Counted from the stretch's first letter, positions 1 through 11,962 are shown. The stretch is DNA of 64,000 nucleotides from Macrolepiota albuminosa (GCA_027475525.1 JAMWFC010000126.1:744001-808000); one strand, 5' to 3'. A program made the numbers and translations. The notes: generated by a model not told the origin, from the letters alone.

Positions 1-240
1 GTTTGGTTAGTCAACTTTTGAGTTTTTAAGGTTTTGTTGTACTGTACAGTTGTTTCCCATGCTTTAAAAGCCCCAGAAGTGTCCAACCTGGCATAGGAAA
101 TCCCTAGACTTGTTCTCTTTGGATCTCCCTCTGCCAGGTGAGTAGTTATTATGATATTGTCAGTACATACTCTAATACACTTTGGATTTCCCTCTGCCAG
201 CTGTGTAATTGAGCCACAGCCTCTAGAGGTCACCCTTACA
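1..240 (+). repeat. Family-A LTR, 3' part (5' LTR of element A1)
   Basis: This is the last 240 bases of a roughly 498-bp LTR also present at 12870-13368, 32654-33151 and 59220-59717, and reversed at 7901-8398 and 37057-37729. It ends in the family's terminal CCCTTACA, directly followed by gag leader sequence. The first half of the LTR lies outside the window. Confidence 0.85.
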
Positions 241-354
241 GCAGAACAAGTCTCTACATCTCAGTCTGGAAGCCCCCTTTAGCCTGCTTGAGCTCTCTCT
301 TGCCCCTTTAGGTCACTCCCCTACTGGATTACTCTTTGCCCCTCTGTTGCTTCT

Positions 355-1230
355 ATGACCCAACCAGCCTCCTCAGATACTCCCTTGAATGCTTCTGCCC
401 CTCAGGATAATGCCTGGAGTCGCTTGCTTGCTCTGGAGACTCAGGTGCAGACTACTCAAGCTTTCCTCACCCTCCACACCATTGAACTTGCTGGATTATA
501 TCAGGCCACAGACACCATCTCCCATTCCCTTTAGGTCCTCTTAGAGTGCCTCCCTCTCACTCCTACCACTCTCCAGGCACCTCTAGTTAGGGCTGACACA
601 CCCCCAGTCCCTCACTTGAGAGCCTCCTCCCCAGTTCATGCCAATATTCCTTGTCCAGCACTTCCAGACACATTTAATGGTGACTGAGCAATAGATGAGC
701 ATTTTCTGCAGTCATGCGTCACCTATATTCAGCTCAGTGGTGAGGTGTTTCCCTCTGATGCTCTCAAGATTGCTTGGGTTCTTTCCTACATGAAGTCTGG
801 GCAAGCTTCAACATATGTGCTACAAGTCTTTTGATGCCCTGGAGAAGTGGAGAGTTTTAGAAGTTGGGATTAGTTTAAGAAGGAGTTTCAGACAGAGTTC
901 TTTTCCTTGGACCCTGCTAAGGGGGCAGCCCTCACTCTCCAAGATCCTCATCAATATGGGCAGGGGAAGTGGACCTTAGATGAGTATATCGACTCCTTCA
1001 GAGCTCTTGCTGAGCAGGCCTGCTATCTGGATGGTTTTCAGCTTTGTCTTACCTTCCAAGATGGCCTCTTTCTCTCTCTCATGGACTGGATCAACAGCAT
1101 GGCTGAGGAACAACCTGACAACATGAGTATTGACTGTGGAAAGCCTGGTCACTTTGCTTGATATCCTCCCCAGGGGTTGGAGGTGCGCTATTTCTCAGCT
1201 TTAGAGCAGGAAGAGCTCCTTCTCCAGCTC
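355..1230 (+). pseudogene. Family-A gag pseudogene
   Basis: The chosen ATG at 355 opens a protein beginning MTQPASSDTPLNASAP, matching the gag start of A2 (57503, MIQPAPSDT). Gag is the structural protein that packages retroelement RNA in virus-like particles. Stop codons interrupt it early (the first falls just before 535). Part of the domain before the zinc knuckle is deleted relative to A2: the text passes directly from DNMSID to CGKPGHFA near 1120-1160. The knuckle's first cysteine is lost in this copy. From 1230 to 1650 lies the degenerate Ser/Pro-rich linker to protease. Confidence 0.75.
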
Positions 1231-1652
1231 CTTGCTGCCTGAGACATTTGAGGAAATCCCTCCCCAGATGCACAAACTAAAGCAGAACCTTTGGAGGAGT
1301 CCTTGGATTCTGTGAAAGCTGTAGCAGAACCAGTAGATGGGTCCTTTGGTTCTGCAAGGGAGGGTTTTTAATAGAGCAATGGATGAGTTGTATGCCTCCA
1401 CTGCCTGGTGCTAATTAGTTCACATATCTATCAGTAGAATCTTCTAATGTATCACTCCCTGTTCCTGATTCTCTAACTGAAACTGTAAGCACCCCCTCCA
1501 ATGTACAAAATACCCCCTTAGTCCAAGACTCAGCTAAGACCTCCCCTCCTCCTTCTCCTGTCCAACAACCATGTGTTCTAGCTTGGGAACAACACCTTTC
1601 TTGTCACTATGTTGTTGCCTCCACTCCCACTCCCAACTCTCTGCATCTGAAT

Positions 1653-1976
1653 GTGGAGATTGAGACAACTGACACTCAGCAGATTCAAAACGTCATAGCT
1701 TTCTTGGACAGTGGTGCTACTGGACTCTTCCTGGACATCAATTATGTGGAACAACACCGGCTCACCACCAACATTGATGGTATACTCAACAAAGCTGGAT
1801 TTATCTGCTCAGTGGTGGATTTAGTCCTTCATTATCAAATCCAGTCCAAGCGTGCTGTCTTTGCAGTTACCAGCCTAGAAAAGCAGGACATGATACTTGG
1901 GTTCTCCTGGCTGCGTGATCACAATCCTGAAATTGACTGGGCCAAGGATAAGATGAGCATGAGCCACTGTCCTTGA
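1653..1976 (+). pseudogene. Family-A aspartic protease domain
   Basis: The 107-residue open stretch contains the retroviral-type aspartic protease active site LDSGATG (about residues 18-24) and the later conserved block ILGFSWLRDHNPEIDW. This enzyme cleaves the Gag-Pol polyprotein. The segment is intact as a domain but isolated by stops on both sides. It lies between gag and reverse transcriptase, the usual Ty3/gypsy order. Confidence 0.85.
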
Positions 1977-2289
1977 CGGTGTTCCACATGTGCCAAGGAA
2001 GTTAAAGAAGAGTGTAGAGAGTCTGTCCATGAGCATGCTGCTATCTAGGCTTGCTGAGTTGGATACCTCCACTTTGCAGATCTCAACCTACTGGATCTTC
2101 CCCCCTTGGTCTTTCCTTATAGAGAGGCCCTCTATGAGAATGTTTGAGGTGTAGTGAGTAAAGCCCAGATAGGAGATGGATGCAAGAGTGAATTTGGGTG
2201 TGCTCCTGACTCAGAGTCTCCAGACGAGGCTATTAAGACAGGTAATAGGATTTATGCAACTACATTATGACCTCCACCAACTGTAGCAG

Positions 2290-3222
2290 AGATTAGACCT
2301 AGCCAAACTACTTTCCAGCAGCTAGCTCAGGCATTTGCTGCTAATTCCGCTCCTAAGTTATTTTGAGATGCAGTTCCTCATCACCTGCAAGACTTTGAGG
2401 ACATTTTCTCTAAGGCATCATTTGACTTCCTGCCAGAGCATAAGCAGTGGGACCATGCAATTGAGCTTATGCCTAATGCTGAGCCCTCTAGCTGCAAGGT
2501 CTATCCTCTCTCTCTCAGAGAACAGAATGAGCTTGATGCCTTTTTGCAGGAGAATTTAGACTCTGGTTGCATTCACCCCTCAACGTCTCCAATGGCCTCT
2601 CCAGTCTTCTTCATTAAGAAGAAGAATGGATCTCTACATCTGGTTCAGGACTACTGAGTCTTGAATGCAATGACTGTAAAGAATTGTGACTCCTTACCAC
2701 TTATTTCAGAGCTTGTCAACAATCTCTGAGGTGCGCACTACTTCACCAAGTTGGATGTCTGCTGGGGCTACAACACTGTGCACATCAAAGAAAGTAATGA
2801 GTAGAAGGCAGCATTCTGAACAAATCGTGGACTCTTTGAACCTCTGGTAATGTTCTTTGGCCTTACTAATAGCCCTGCCACCTCCAGACCATGATGAACA
2901 ACATTTTCCAAAATCTCATAGCAGAAGGTGTTGTGTATATATAGCTTAATTATATCCTCATCTATATCATGACTCTAGAGGAGCATCGTCAGATTATGTG
3001 CATTGTACTGAAACATCTTCACCAACACCAGTTTTATCTTAAGCCAGAGAAGTGTGAGTTTGAGCAGACTAAGGTCAAATATCTTGGACTGATCATCTCT
3101 CATGGAATGGCTGAGATGGACCCAGTCAAAGTGGCTGGTGTGGCAGAGTGGCCAGAGCCTAAGGACAAGAAGGAGGTTCAGGCCTTCCTGGGTTTCACCA
3201 ACTTTTACTGGAGGTTTATTTA
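2290..3222 (+). pseudogene. Family-A reverse transcriptase remnant
   Basis: Reverse transcriptase copies element RNA into cDNA. Recognisable blocks are SPMASPVFFIKKKNGSL (2590-2640), FTKLDVCWGYNTVHI (2740-2790), FGLTNSPAT (2855-2885) and PEKCEFEQTKVKYLG followed by EVQAFLGFTNFYWRFI (3045-3222). Several in-frame stops and at least two frame changes occur. The YxDD box region near 2930-2970 is not readable, so the copy cannot be active. Confidence 0.85.
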
Positions 3223-3745
3223 GGATTTCTCACATCATGCCTAGCCCCTCTTTAATCTCACCACTAAGGACACTCCTTGGCACTGGGATGCAGCACAGCG
3301 GACAGCCTTTGACGCCCTCAAACATGCAGTCACTTCAAAGCCTGTCCTTATATTCCCAGACGATGACTCTCCCTTCTGTGTCGAAGCTGATAGCTCAGAT
3401 TTTGCTACTGGAGCCGTTCTCTCTCAACAGTCAAGGGAGGATGGTAAGTGGCATCCTGTGGCTTTCTACTCCAAGAGTCTCAATGCCATGGAGCAAAATT
3501 ATGAGATCCATGACAAGGAGATGCTAGCTATCATTCAGTCATTTGAGGAGTGGCGACATTTTCTCAAGGGTGCCAAGCATAAATTTGAGGTGTAGACTGA
3601 TCACAAGAACTTAGAGTACTTTTGCACAGCCAAAAGAATTAACTGCTGACAGGCTTGATGGTCCTTGTATCTGGCCAACTTTGACTTTTTTCTACATCAC
3701 AAACTTGGACAGAGCATGGGCAAGCCAGATGGACTTTCTAGGTGA
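3223..3745 (+). pseudogene. Family-A RNase H domain
   Basis: The domain continues from the reverse transcriptase in another frame, with EADSSDFATGAVLSQ (about 3380-3425), VAFYSKSLNAMEQNYEIHD (about 3460-3515) and TDHKNLEYF (about 3597-3625). These are the gypsy RNase H catalytic blocks, and the enzyme removes the RNA strand of RNA:DNA hybrids. Stops lie just before TDHKN and after the CTAKRIN block. Confidence 0.8.
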
Positions 3746-3959
3746 GCAGACCATGGTTCAGGAGCTAATGACAATGACAATATTGTACTCCTAAAGCCAG
3801 AACTATTTGCCATCTGTGCTCTAGAGGGTGTGGTTGGCCAAAGAGAAGAAGTGAGCATCCTTCAAGACATTTGATGAGGTAACCAGGAGGGTGCTCAAGA
3901 AGATCTGATAGCCAAGGCTGCCTTGGCCTTGCATGCTTGAGAGAAAACTAGAGTGAAGT

Positions 3960-4215
3960 CCATCTGCACTGATGAGTGGTCTTTGGAGAATAGTTTTCTT
4001 ATCTTCTGGGAATGCATTTATGTTCCCAACCTGCCAGACCTCTGGAGGCAGATTGTGGAGCAGCATCATGACTCTTGAGTTGCAGGACATTTTGGCAGAT
4101 GGAAGACACTGGAGCTGGTCTTCCAGAATTACTGGTGGCCTCAAATGTCACAGTATATTGGCTTCTACATCTTCACCTGTGACCTTTGCCTTCAGACTAA
4201 GCCTTGTTGTTATGG
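3960..4215 (+). pseudogene. Family-A integrase zinc-binding domain, truncated
   Basis: Reading in one frame gives an H-x3-H...C-x2-C arrangement: AGHFGRWKTLELVFQNYWWP followed by CDLCLQTKP. This is the N-terminal HHCC zinc domain of retroviral-type integrase. The text then changes abruptly to family-B sequence, so the catalytic core is missing. Confidence 0.7.
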
Positions 4216-5640
4216 CAATAAAAGTTTAACTTTGAAATTACATATGTTAAAGAGAAACTTAATAAGGTAGCAGACTGTTTGTCATGCTACTATAAGAGTG
4301 ATATGTCTAAAGACATACACTATATTGATAATTATATGTGGGCAAATGCTCAGATAGATCCTGAGAGGGATGATCTGCCTCTTCAAAGAGTCTCTGAACT
4401 AATCCACCAGCTTGAGCAACTGCATGTCTGCATGGATCAGATAATAGTTCACTCTGGCCTAGTATAGGATTGAGCTGAGCCACACAATCAAGAGGCTTAA
4501 GGCTTTGAGGCAGGATGAGAAGAAGATGCCTATCTTCTCCTTGCTGATGAGGTGAGTAGAGATATGCAGCTAGGAGATGCACTAGCATCTCTATCCAATG
4601 CATAAGCTCCTCAACATTTCAATGATGCATATTTGTGTCAACAGATGAGCATTGGATATGCTAAGAATACCTTATTTGCTAAAATACTGGAGACCTTGAA
4701 AGACTATAAAACCTTCAGAGTATTCAGTATGCTAATAATGGACTAAAAATCTGGCTAGTATTGAGGTATTATGTATACCTTGACACTGCCAACTGGTAAC
4801 ACAGATTCTTGATCAGGCACATAGCATATTAAGACATTTTAGTGCCCAATAAATGACAGAGTATCTTTGTTGCTGGTACTGATGGCCTACAATCATGGCA
4901 GACATGCAGGTGTTTTGTAATACCTATGAGTCCTGCTAATAGTCCAAGGGAACTAACTAGCAATCTGCAGAGAAACTCCATTCTCTGTCTATACCAGTTA
5001 AACACTGGGACTCTAATTAGTATGGACCTTATTGGTCTATTTCCAGAGTCCAGAGAGTTTAACTATCTATAAGTCATAATATGTTGTATTATAACAAGTA
5101 TGGTATACCTCATATTAGTGCATATAACTATGACAGCTACACAGCTGTCATGTGTATACTTATGCAAAATTATGATACTACATGGCCTCCCTTGTTTGAT
5201 TGTAAGTGACTAGGACTCTAAGTTTATGTCTAAAGAGTAGCATGAACTTTGTAAGTTATTAGGAGCAAAGCTCTTAAAATAAATGTTTTTCTATCTACAA
5301 ATAAATAGGCAGACCAAACAGGCCAACTGTAGCATTGGCCAGATACTGAGGTCAGTTGTACAATCTGATCAACATGACTGGGTCAATTGGCTAAATCGGA
5401 TTGAGTTCACAATTAATGCAAGCATGTCAGAGACAACAAAGTCTGCACTGTTCAAATCGAATAGTGGCTACATGTTATCTATGTTAAAGGAGATCAGGTC
5501 TGCCTCTTTAATATCACAAGGTATCAAAGATTTTGCAGCACAAGCACTGCAAAATCTGGTGGCTGCTTATGATGCCATCATAGAGGCACATATTTTTCAG
5601 ACATGTATCTCTAACTAGCAGTAAAGAATCTCTCCAGAAG
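4216..5640 (+). pseudogene. Ty3/gypsy family-B fragment: RNase H end and integrase
   Basis: From about 4229 the translation FNFEITYVKEKLNKVADCLS matches the end of RNase H in the complete family-B element (minus strand, 44421-44720). The stretch 4279-4467 continues with the B-type linker YKSDMSKDIHYIDNYMW. The block at 5283-5618 is integrase core and C-terminal side (RQTKQANCSIGQIL, NASMSETTKSALF). Between them, 4470-5280 is low-quality integrase sequence with many stops, including a readable SMDLIGLFPESREFNYL region near 5020-5070. The fragment lacks its own LTRs. Confidence 0.75.
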
Positions 5641-6843
5641 GTCTATCAACAAGACTCTCTTTTGTTGCTAATTGCAAGGGCAACTGTGTTGCCCTATGAG
5701 AAACTTGCTCTACAGAGTGAGGACATGGTGATGGGAGACTAGTCCTCACAAGGACTATCTAAGGAGAAAAAGAGGGATGACAAGACACTCAACTTGAAGA
5801 GAGTGGTGACGGAGTCATCAAATCTAGTCTCCATTGTCTCTACAGGCCTGGTAAGGCCTATACAAATTCTTCTGGGTAGTGTATCCATGCTACCCTCTAA
5901 TAAGCCTGATATGTTCAGCCCAATAAAGAGCAGCACACAAGTTGCTTCTATGCCAGTACATTTCTTTAGAAATGTACCTGATGGAGTGGATACCAGAGTA
6001 ATTGAGGTTGAGCAACTTTATATGTACAATTGCTCTTGAAGATACTCTGAGTGGCTCATCATGTTGATGCACTGCAAGGATAGTAATGAACAATTTTTTA
6101 TCAAAGCGCCTGCTAAGGATAAAGAAGATGACAATTGGTCTGATGATATGGACCCTTCCAGAATGTATGAAGATATTGAATCTGATGACAATGAACAAAT
6201 ACATCATCTTAAGAAGGCTCACAACACTTAGCACACAATGCTAAGAAGTCCAAACAGGACTTCAAGTGGTTAAATGACATCATACCCAGCCACCTCCCAG
6301 ACAGCTGAAAAACATTTCATATCAATGGGCATTGAAAATGCCAAAACAACTTTAGGGGCATCTTGCACTCTAACTTTTATTAGTACTCATTGATCAATAT
6401 GGTGTATATAGATGAGGAAGCAAATATTGCTCATGCTTATGAGAAGTCTGGAATGGTCTACACCACCTGGTCATACTACAAATCATATTCATGAGTACAT
6501 CATGAAGTACTCTGAGCAGGTACACCTGCTTGTTCATGCAGCTTCAGAGGATGTACACTCTATAACTATGAGAGAGTGCATTTATGCTGCTATCTTCTTG
6601 AGGGAGTTCTATTAAATCTCCTTCTTCACTTATGCTGAGTGAAAAGATTTAACAATGTATTGTGTTCTAGACATTAATGTTGTTGATGTAAAAAGCTGAC
6701 TGCTCAAGAGAGACAGATACTAGCTCCTTGGGCTATTCATGCTACCAGGTTAATTCTGTTGATAGTAATGACTGCCAACCCACCCATGAGATCTGATCTG
6801 TCTCTCCTCATGTCTAAATTAAACAAGGAGCCCTTATAGAAGA
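5641..6843 (+). other. Unassigned AT-rich stretch between two family-B segments
   Basis: No domain is recognised here. A fairly open reading runs through 5750-6230 with a Lys/Asp-rich segment (APAKDKEDDNWSDDMDPS) and a second one lies at 6412-6615, but they do not match family-B integrase C-terminus, gag or the third ORF. It could be an older inserted element or a decayed host gene. The stretch ends exactly at the family-B LTR that starts at 6844. Confidence 0.4.
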
Positions 6844-7018
6844 TGTAATAAATTGTCATACTAGTTGTAAATGTCATCAATACTACTACTAGATAGTAGA
6901 GTATTATATAAGACAACATCTTATATTCACTCTTAGTTCTAGTCAATCCAATACTACAGTCTGATATGGCACTGTGTGATCCACATAAAATCATTCTAGC
7001 TTGTAACTATCAGTTACG
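6844..7018 (+). repeat. Family-B 5' LTR (element B1)
   Basis: This 175-bp stretch starts TGTAATAAATTG and aligns along its length with the reverse complement of the two 174-bp family-B LTRs at 39402-39575 and 51471-51644. Shared blocks include the TATATAAG box and GTCTGATTTAGCACTG-like segments. Its last bases read TTACG instead of TTACA. The adjoining leader (GGCTTTAGACTCTAG..TTATCAAC) is shared with element B. Confidence 0.8.
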
Positions 7019-7101
7019 TTTTTTTTTAAATCTTTTGCTATTGGCTTTAGACTCTAGACTTTGTTATCAACTAGGCAACTCATCAAAACTCTCAACTTCT
7101 G

Positions 7102-10100
7102 ATGGCATTACATCAAAAACATGATTTTATAACTGGCTCTCTTAATTTGGAGCTCTCTTTCCTAGATACAGATAATCCACCCATGTTACAAGCTGTGAAG
7201 ACACCAGCTGCATCTACACATCAGCCTCTGCAAAAGCAGGATGAAAATTTACTTTGCAATACTAGTGTGAGCTTTGAAATGCTAGGTGGACTATTCATGT
7301 CATGCATGATGTCTATAATGAGGCCTGGTGGTAAATCAGAGAAGAAATTTGTAGTTTCAGAAGTATTACTGCCAGCAAGCCAGATGCCTTTGTTGATGTA
7401 CCCAGTATTGCCTGAGAGCTCATCAGCTTAGTCTGAGGATCAATTGGACCTTACTCAGTATTTGGAGCTGGTGCAAGGCAGCATTTTTGCACACAGCACC
7501 CCATTCCAAACTGCCCCAACTGAGTGGCACTTGGAATTTGTGGCAGACAATATTGCTAAAATAGGACTGTTGTCATTGACAACATATTGGTGGCATCAAG
7601 GACTGGCAATATGGGTCAGTAGTGAGAATGATGAAGTTGTATGGTTAGAGAAAGTGCCATCAGTGCCTAAAGACCAGTTGCATGAAGGAGTCAGCAAACA
7701 GCTGTAGGGAAGACATGAAGGCCCCAGGAAAGTTTTGGACTTGGAGTTTAAATTAGACTTCTCAGATGATGAGGAGAGTAAAAGATTGCATTCAACCTTG
7801 TCTATCTAATTACAACTGGTTTTGGACCAATATTTAGCAGTCACCAAAGAATCAATGTGAAAGCATCTGCAGCTTTATATAGTGAAGCACTTATAATTGC
7901 TGTAAGGGTGACCTCTAGAGGCTGTGGCTTAGTCACACAGCTAGCAGAGGGAGATCCAAAGTGTATTAGAGTATATACTGACAATATTATAATAACTGCT
8001 TACCTGATAGAGAAAGATCCAAAAAGAACAAGCCTAGGAATTCTCTATGCCAGGTTGGATGCTTCTAAGGCCTCTGAAGCATGGGAAACAACTGTATAGT
8101 ACAACAAAATTTGAAAAACTTGAAAATTGCCTATACAAATAGTTGCACAAATAAGTGGCAAACTCTGGCAAACTCTAGCTTATATAAGCAGTCTAGAAGT
8201 GGTGCTGAAGGGCCCACACTTGTCTGAATAGTAGCTAAAGAATCAGAGCACCTCAAGAGCTGAGAATAGTACTAACAGATAGTATTGAAAGAATAGAAAC
8301 AGTAAGATAAGAGAATGACAGAAGAAACAAGAGAATGAATGAAAGAAGAGTGAAGAGATAAGGAGTGAAAGAAGGAAGAAATAAGGAGTCTCCTGACAAT
8401 TGCTGGCTGCTAAGAGCCATGGTGTACCTTAAGCAGATTCAACAGAATATATTGAATTATTTATGCACATCTTCAAAACTCAAAGTTATTTGAGTATCTC
8501 AAGTGCAAGGCAGCTCAAGGATTAGCAGTCTCAATGGCTATGCTGGCCAACTCAGTAAAGTGCAAAATGAGTGTGTGCCAATGAGCACTAGTAATCACAG
8601 AGATAATAAAGTTGTTGAACATGCTTCATTGGGCAAATAAGTCATAGTGAGACTATATTTGGTGTCAGAACACTGCAAACCATCAATGAAGTGTGAGCAG
8701 GATGCCTCATTAGGCATTATCTGAGGTTAAGACTATAACAACTACTCTGGCAAAATCAGAAGTGCCAATTGTTGCTCAGGAGGTTAAAACACCTCAGAAG
8801 CAGGTCAGCATCAAGGAAGAGGTAGATAAGGTCCACATTCTAGAGGAACAAATACAACTCATGGCATCCAGAATTTGCACAACTATGATGAATTGTTAAT
8901 TGACAACTAGGAGATAGTATTTGAAGGGCATGAAGATGTGATGCTCATCAATGATATGTGATAACAGTTTGCTGCATGAACTGCTGAATCAGATATAGAT
9001 CCAGAAAGCAGTGATACTAGTAGTGAACATTATGAATAATAAAGAGTGGAATTGTCACAATAATAACAATAGAGGCCAAGATTATAGAAATAATAATTGA
9101 GATGATAGTAATCATTGTGATAGTAGCAGACAGTCTAGTGTACTATCAGCAGAGTGAGATGTGAGGCAGCAGTCTACACTATAGCTAGAGAAAGTGGCCA
9201 ATGAACATTTATTTTGCAGCCCTCAGACATTCTCAATGCCTGCCTCTCACAACTTGCATGAAAGTATGTCTAGAATGAATGAGGGAGTCCAGATCCATAT
9301 GAATTATATGCATGACCATCTCACTTAACTGGTAGATGACTTTCTTGGAGTCAGATTTAAATTTTCTGCAGAAGTAAATTTGATAGCAAGCATATATGGG
9401 CATATGCTGGAGGACATCAGTTCTCTCAGTTGGAAGGCTGGGCTATGGATGTCTACTACTATCTGGCAGCATGCTGCTATAGTAGCAACACAGACTAAAA
9501 AAGGATATTTATGTTATACAAATTCATGGAGAGAAAGGTATGCAACTAGTTTTGCTATCATGTTCTCCATATTAATCACAATAAAATGCATTGGATATTC
9601 AAGAAAGTTCTTATAAGACTCTATAACAGGTTCTTCAATGCTATAATGATGCAGGAAGCTTGTGATGCCTTTAAAAAAGCAGTGTATAACATTAAGGCTA
9701 GTGTTCAAACATTTTATAATGATTTAATTGGTCATGCTCAGAATATAGCCATCTATCTAAATAAGTATACAATTTGAAGGAAATTCATAGATGAAATACC
9801 AGCAGATATGAGGAGAGCATTGATATACAGTAACAATTTGTCTTCTGACATCAACATAGTAACTAAATTTTTGGCATATGCTATTAGATATAAGCAGTTA
9901 ACACAAACTGCAAATTATTATGAGCAGCATAGTCTATGCTGAGGAATAGTTAACCATCAGGCAGTAAAGATGAGAACCTTCCTGGGAAAATAGTCAGAAA
10001 TAGAGAAAAATTGCAATCTGCAATTTGTTGTTTAAAAGACGATTCCTGTAGGCCAACAGCCTAGATTAAAACCTGCTGAATATTTACCAGCAAAAGATAG

Positions 10101-10540
10101 TTGACTCTATTCATATCAGAATCAAGTAGCAGTCAGAGAGACATCAGCACATGTAGTATATATGAGTGGAAGTAGACCTAGTGCAGTTATAGAAGTGATT
10201 TGAGAGAAACTAGTAGGAGACTCTTCTGGATATTACAACTGCAAGAGAGTTAAGCATTTTGCCAAAGAATACCCTGCTCTTCCCAAGGCATATATTTGTG
10301 TGGTCCATATAGCTGCAGCTTTAAGTGATATTGTTAGTGACAACAAAGAGAAAGAAGTAGTTGAGGAGGCTGAAGAGGAGCTGCAAGAAGAGGCTGATAG
10401 CTTAGAAGTGGATGATGCTGAAAGCATTCAAATTGATGACAGTGAATACATTGTAGTAGATGTGTATGACAATGACTATTACACTTGTGATAACAAGGGT
10501 AAATACTTATTTGCACTAACAAAATACCAGAGAGATTAGC
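7102..10540 (+). pseudogene. Family-B gag pseudogene (element B1), split by a solo LTR
   Basis: The ATG at 7102 opens MALHQKHDFITGSLNLELSF, which parallels the gag start of element B (minus strand near 51387, MASHQERASMTGSLDPDLSF). The reading is lost and regained repeatedly. Gag sequence resumes after the solo LTR with AAKSHGVP..FVHIFKTQSYL-type text, and passes through a capsid-like block at 9586-9777 (LIRLYNRFFNAIMMQEACDA). It contains a zinc knuckle remnant YYNCKRVKHFAKEYP near 10219-10265, with the last Cys replaced. An acidic tail follows (VDDAESIQIDDSEYIVVDV, 10410-10470). Confidence 0.75.
7901..8398 (-). repeat. Solo LTR, family A, inserted in family-B gag
   Basis: A 498-bp LTR in reverse orientation starts TGTAAGGG and ends CCTGACA. 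It is flanked by a perfect 5-bp target-site duplication, attgc at 7896-7900 and at 8399-8403. A solo LTR of this kind is the product of LTR-LTR recombination that removed the internal region. Confidence 0.95.
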
Positions 10541-10840
10541 ATGTTTAGATGAGATGTGTGATCTTACAGAAAGCAACTAAAAGTTGCAGTGGCCAAAGTA
10601 TACTCTTGAAGAAAAGAAGTGCTTGGTGACTTATATAGATGTTAATGGACATCTAGCCTGGACATTGTGAGACTCAGGAAGTACTACTTACTACTGGTGT
10701 CAGAACCTGTTTCTATTAAAAAAAGTAACAAGGAAATGTGTCATGCTATTTCTTTGGCATAGTAAGAACCATGACTAGCAATACAAGCTGCACTATTACT
10801 ATGTATAAGAGGGAGGGAGAATTGCCTTCATTGGCCTTAC
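10541..10840 (+). pseudogene. Family-B protease region remnant (element B1)
   Basis: The text near 10620-10690 reads as the B-type protease entrance (LVTYIDVNGHLAWTL followed by DSGSTT). This is the counterpart of the DSGSTTTG active-site block of element B. It decays into stops after 10700. At about 10840 it is replaced abruptly by CpG-rich sequence of the related element B'. Confidence 0.6.
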
Positions 10841-11962
10841 CCCCCCTGATCCAAAGCAACTATTTGCTTTGGACTACCTGGGCTCATACGCCCTCCTCTA
10901 TGGACGTCCTGGGACATCCAACGTATGGACCGGTCTGGCCATGGACCATGCCATGTGCATTCATTGGCACAGCCTCTTTGGGTTTGTGCTTGTACACGCC
11001 CTCAGTGCCAGCCACCCCTCCAAGTCCACGGTACACAAGTACCTGGCCTATGTATTCGCAAGGCCAGGCCTCTACAAAGAGGCGCCAGCCACCCCTCCAA
11101 GTCCACGGTACACAAGTACCTGGCCTATGTATTCGCAAGGCCAGGCCTCTACAAAGAGGCCGTGGCTGAGTATGAGGTGGCACGGTACACAAGTACCTGG
11201 CCTATGTATTCGCAAGGCCAGGCCTCTACAAAGAGGCCGTGGCTGAGTATGAGGTGGCTACGGGGCAAGTCTTTGTGCCCCTCCATGCCGACGACCCTAA
11301 CTTCGAGGCTCGGGCTGTGGACATCCCGGAAGCGTCAGCTTCCGTGTTCACCACTTCGGTCGGACGCATTATGCGTCCTTCTTCACAATCAAATTCCGGT
11401 CAGCTGGGCTGACCATGCATATACTTATGGGGTCACCTACTTGGCCCACCTATTCTTCAGCGACAGCCGGCTCTACAACGAGGCGGCCGCTATTGATGAT
11501 GAGAGGCTGCAACGCCTCAACCATTACGGTACACCCCAGTCCATCGCTCAGTGGGATGGGTGGCATGAGGCCACCATTGACGATCAACAATGCCTGATGC
11601 TCCAGCAGCAGGACAGTTGTTGTGCTTACGACGACGCACTCATCAAGAGGATGTACCTCCTCATCAGGCAAGACATTCATGCCCGCAAGATCTGGATGCG
11701 CCAGTACCCATCCGACACTGGGGATCTTCCTGATCCCCAACCACCTATCCCGGGGTCGATTGTTGACCCCAATCTCACACTGTCCCCCCTCCGGGACTAT
11801 GACGACTCCCTGCCAGTAGCAGGGCCTTTGGGCACTTCCTATGCATCCGCACCCGAGGATGAACTCCTCGACTACGACATGGACGACGCGACTGCCAATC
11901 CATTCCGGGAGCCTGGGGACTCTCCCATTGCCCCCGTCCCTGACTTACCGATGGCCTGACCA
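10841..11962 (+). pseudogene. Third ORF of a family-B-like element (B'), C-terminal part
   Basis: The product is unrecognised. Reading from about 10845 gives DPKQLFALDYLGSYALLYG, MDHAMCIHWHSLFGFVLVHA and ARPGLYKEAVAEYEVA. These align with DLNQLAQYVLIFGCPRL, VDHAYHMHWQTLFRFALCQA and AYPGLYREAIALYDAM in the post-integrase ORF of element B (minus strand, 39891-40460). The last part runs in another frame: a second similar unit (YLAHLFFSDSRLYNEAAAID, near 11440) and an Asp/Glu-rich tail ending at 11959. Two perfect 77-bp tandem duplications at 11007-11257 and a shift near 11400 break the frame. The stop is followed within 50 bp by a polypurine tract and an LTR. Confidence 0.65.
11007..11257 (+). 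repeat. Two overlapping perfect 77-bp tandem duplications
   Basis: Bases 11007-11083 are repeated exactly at 11084-11160. Bases 11104-11180 are repeated exactly at 11181-11257. Since 77 is not a multiple of three, each copy shifts the frame of the surrounding ORF. The same exact unit length recurs at 37262-37415 and 37468-37621. Confidence 0.95.

Larger units (their letters stand above)
241..4215 (+). mobile_element. Ty3/gypsy element A1, internal region, degenerate and truncated
   Basis: The domain order gag, protease, reverse transcriptase, RNase H, integrase zinc-binding is that of a Ty3/gypsy retrotransposon. The reading frame is interrupted by many stops and shifts, so the copy is dead. 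It stops inside integrase near 4215, where sequence of a different gypsy family begins. The missing integrase core, chromodomain and 3' LTR are not found downstream. The same family has a deletion derivative at 57184-59717. Confidence 0.85.

Noticed and set aside
11450..11740. 96-codon minus-strand open stretch
   Set aside because: It is antisense to the better supported plus-strand third ORF of B' and has no recognisable motif.
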